From Gammaproteobacteria bacterium (GTDB lineage: Bacteria > Pseudomonadota > Gammaproteobacteria > UBA12402): a DNA stretch of 6,715 nt. The stretch covers positions 1 through 6,715 of the forward strand of contig JANQHY010000057.1 in assembly GCA_028282395.1 (NCBI GenBank). Direction: 5' to 3'. This document shows, in pieces, positions 5,216-6,715 of the stretch (positions are counted from its first letter, which is position 1; the number at the start of each line of letters is the position of its first letter). The position numbers were made by a program, and so were the translations under genes. The notes under the pieces were generated by a model. The model was not told where the DNA came from, did not search any database, and worked only from the letters and a program-made list of their open reading frames with translations.

Positions 5216-5881
5216 TTAATGCAAACAACAGTGTTTAAACTTCTTTCCGCTTCCACATGGACAGGGGTCGTTGCGCTTTGGCGTTTTGGCATGAGCCTCA
5301 GGTAAGTTCGAAGGACCCTTATTATAGTATTTATAAAAAAGCTGAATGACATTACCAAACTTTACTATGCTGATCTTTTTTGCATCAGTCAAAAATTCTT
5401 GGAAATCTTGATCTGCACTTAACATAGGAGTGTCAATAGAGTGACTTTCTGCTAGCACCATGATTATCAGAGCAGCATATCCGAGAGCTTCTTCCAATGG
5501 CTGTTCCAAATATTGGGGGCCTAGCCCTTTGATAAATCCACGACACCAGAGTTTGTAATAATCTTTACTGTCTAAAATTTTGGGCTTGTATCGCATACCT
5601 CTAATTCTATCATTATTACAGTTATGGAGCGTAAACAGACTTTCGATAAATCCCTCTACTTCTTTTTGATCATCCCAGGATGGCTGATCTTCGTCATCTA
5701 CTCCCCAAATCAGTTCAAATTCTTCGCTTAACCCTACATTAGAAGGTCGTGATAACATTCCTACCACAAGACCTTCAAGCTCAATCAGCGTTGAAATGCT
5801 ATTTTGTGTACCATACTTTTTTAAAGCTGAACGCAGGATGTTTTTGTGTTTTTCTGTGAATTTACTGCTGCATGCGGCCAT
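5216..5881 (-). CDS. YecA/UPF0149-like protein with C-terminal SEC-C zinc motif
   Basis: The 221-residue protein ends in RNDPCPCGSGKKFKHCC, a textbook SEC-C zinc-binding motif (CxC...CC), also found at the end of SecA and many YecA-type proteins. The preceding region (about 30-175) is mostly helical. It contains EGLVVGMLSRPSNVG, SLFTLHN, WCRGFIKGL and EALGYAALIIM, which match the layout of the UPF0149/YgfB-YecA family. The family's role is poorly known; members are small cytosolic proteins, and the SEC-C knob may contact ribosomes or other partners. The start ATG at 5881 has no clear Shine-Dalgarno sequence. An in-frame stop shortly upstream, with no ATG, GTG or TTG between, makes it the best choice. 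It is a single gene with gaps on both sides (157 bases from the resolvase), so it probably has its own promoter. Confidence 0.82.
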   Translation of the reverse strand: MAACSSKFTEKHKNILRSALKKYGTQNSISTLIELEGLVVGMLSRPSNVGLSEEFELIWGVDDEDQPSWDDQKEVEGFIESLFTLHNCNNDRIRGMRYKPKILDSKDYYKLWCRGFIKGLGPQYLEQPLEEALGYAALIIMVLAESHSIDTPMLSADQDFQEFLTDAKKISIVKFGNVIQLFYKYYNKGPSNLPEAHAKTPKRNDPCPCGSGKKFKHCCLH

Positions 5882-6038
5882 AAAGATTGTTGAAGATAAA
5901 AGCTTAATATACGTTGCGGCACTTTAACGGATTTTTAGCTGGGAAGCAAAACGTCAAAGCAAATTGATACTGACTCTAAATATTAAATAAAATATTGTGA
6001 TTTTATCAAGAATAGGGCGATACCGAGACAGTATTTCT

Positions 6039-6707
<669 letters not shown>

Positions 6708-6715
6708 CTTGGGAA

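Overview
The window is AT-rich DNA of gammaproteobacterial style, most likely an intracellular or aquatic lineage such as Legionellales or a relative. This is inferred from base composition, gene style and the anticodon arm of a tRNA-Thr-like sequence; no gene fixes the genus. Every recognisable gene lies on the minus strand. The content points to a plasmid or plasmid-like accessory element: a ParA/ParB partition pair, a serine resolvase with a complete three-subsite res site, and genes of unknown role between them. No replication initiator, transposase, relaxase or CRISPR array is visible.

Layout from left to right (transcription runs right to left). Positions 1-305 hold two small overlapping unknown genes, the first cut by the window edge. 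Positions 306-454 are a dense non-coding stretch: a hairpin that covers part of a ribosome binding site, nested inverted repeats, and two tandem hairpins with T-runs that would stop plus-strand transcription although no plus-strand gene precedes them. Positions 446-2624 carry parB and parA, overlapping, with a good promoter at 2654-2682. Positions 2625-2959 have no protein gene but contain a full-length, partly degraded tRNA-Thr(CGT)-like gene at 2877-2951.

Positions 2960-4910 form a tightly packed operon: an exported SH3-domain protein, a two-helix membrane protein, an ERCC4-type nuclease, and a small winged-helix protein. The last two are in the same reading frame, separated only by one TAA stop, two codons and an ATG, and look like one gene broken by a nonsense mutation. 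Positions 4911-5215 are mostly non-coding and may contain a promoter and a short signal-peptide-like ORF. Then come a YecA/UPF0149-like SEC-C zinc-motif protein (5216-5881) and the resolvase (6039-6587), with its res site at 6594-6707.

How they work together: ParA/ParB would segregate copies of the element, and the resolvase acting at res would convert multimers to monomers, so both ends serve stable inheritance. The central envelope-protein plus nuclease operon is the part with no obvious assigned role, and it ends in the tRNA-like sequence.
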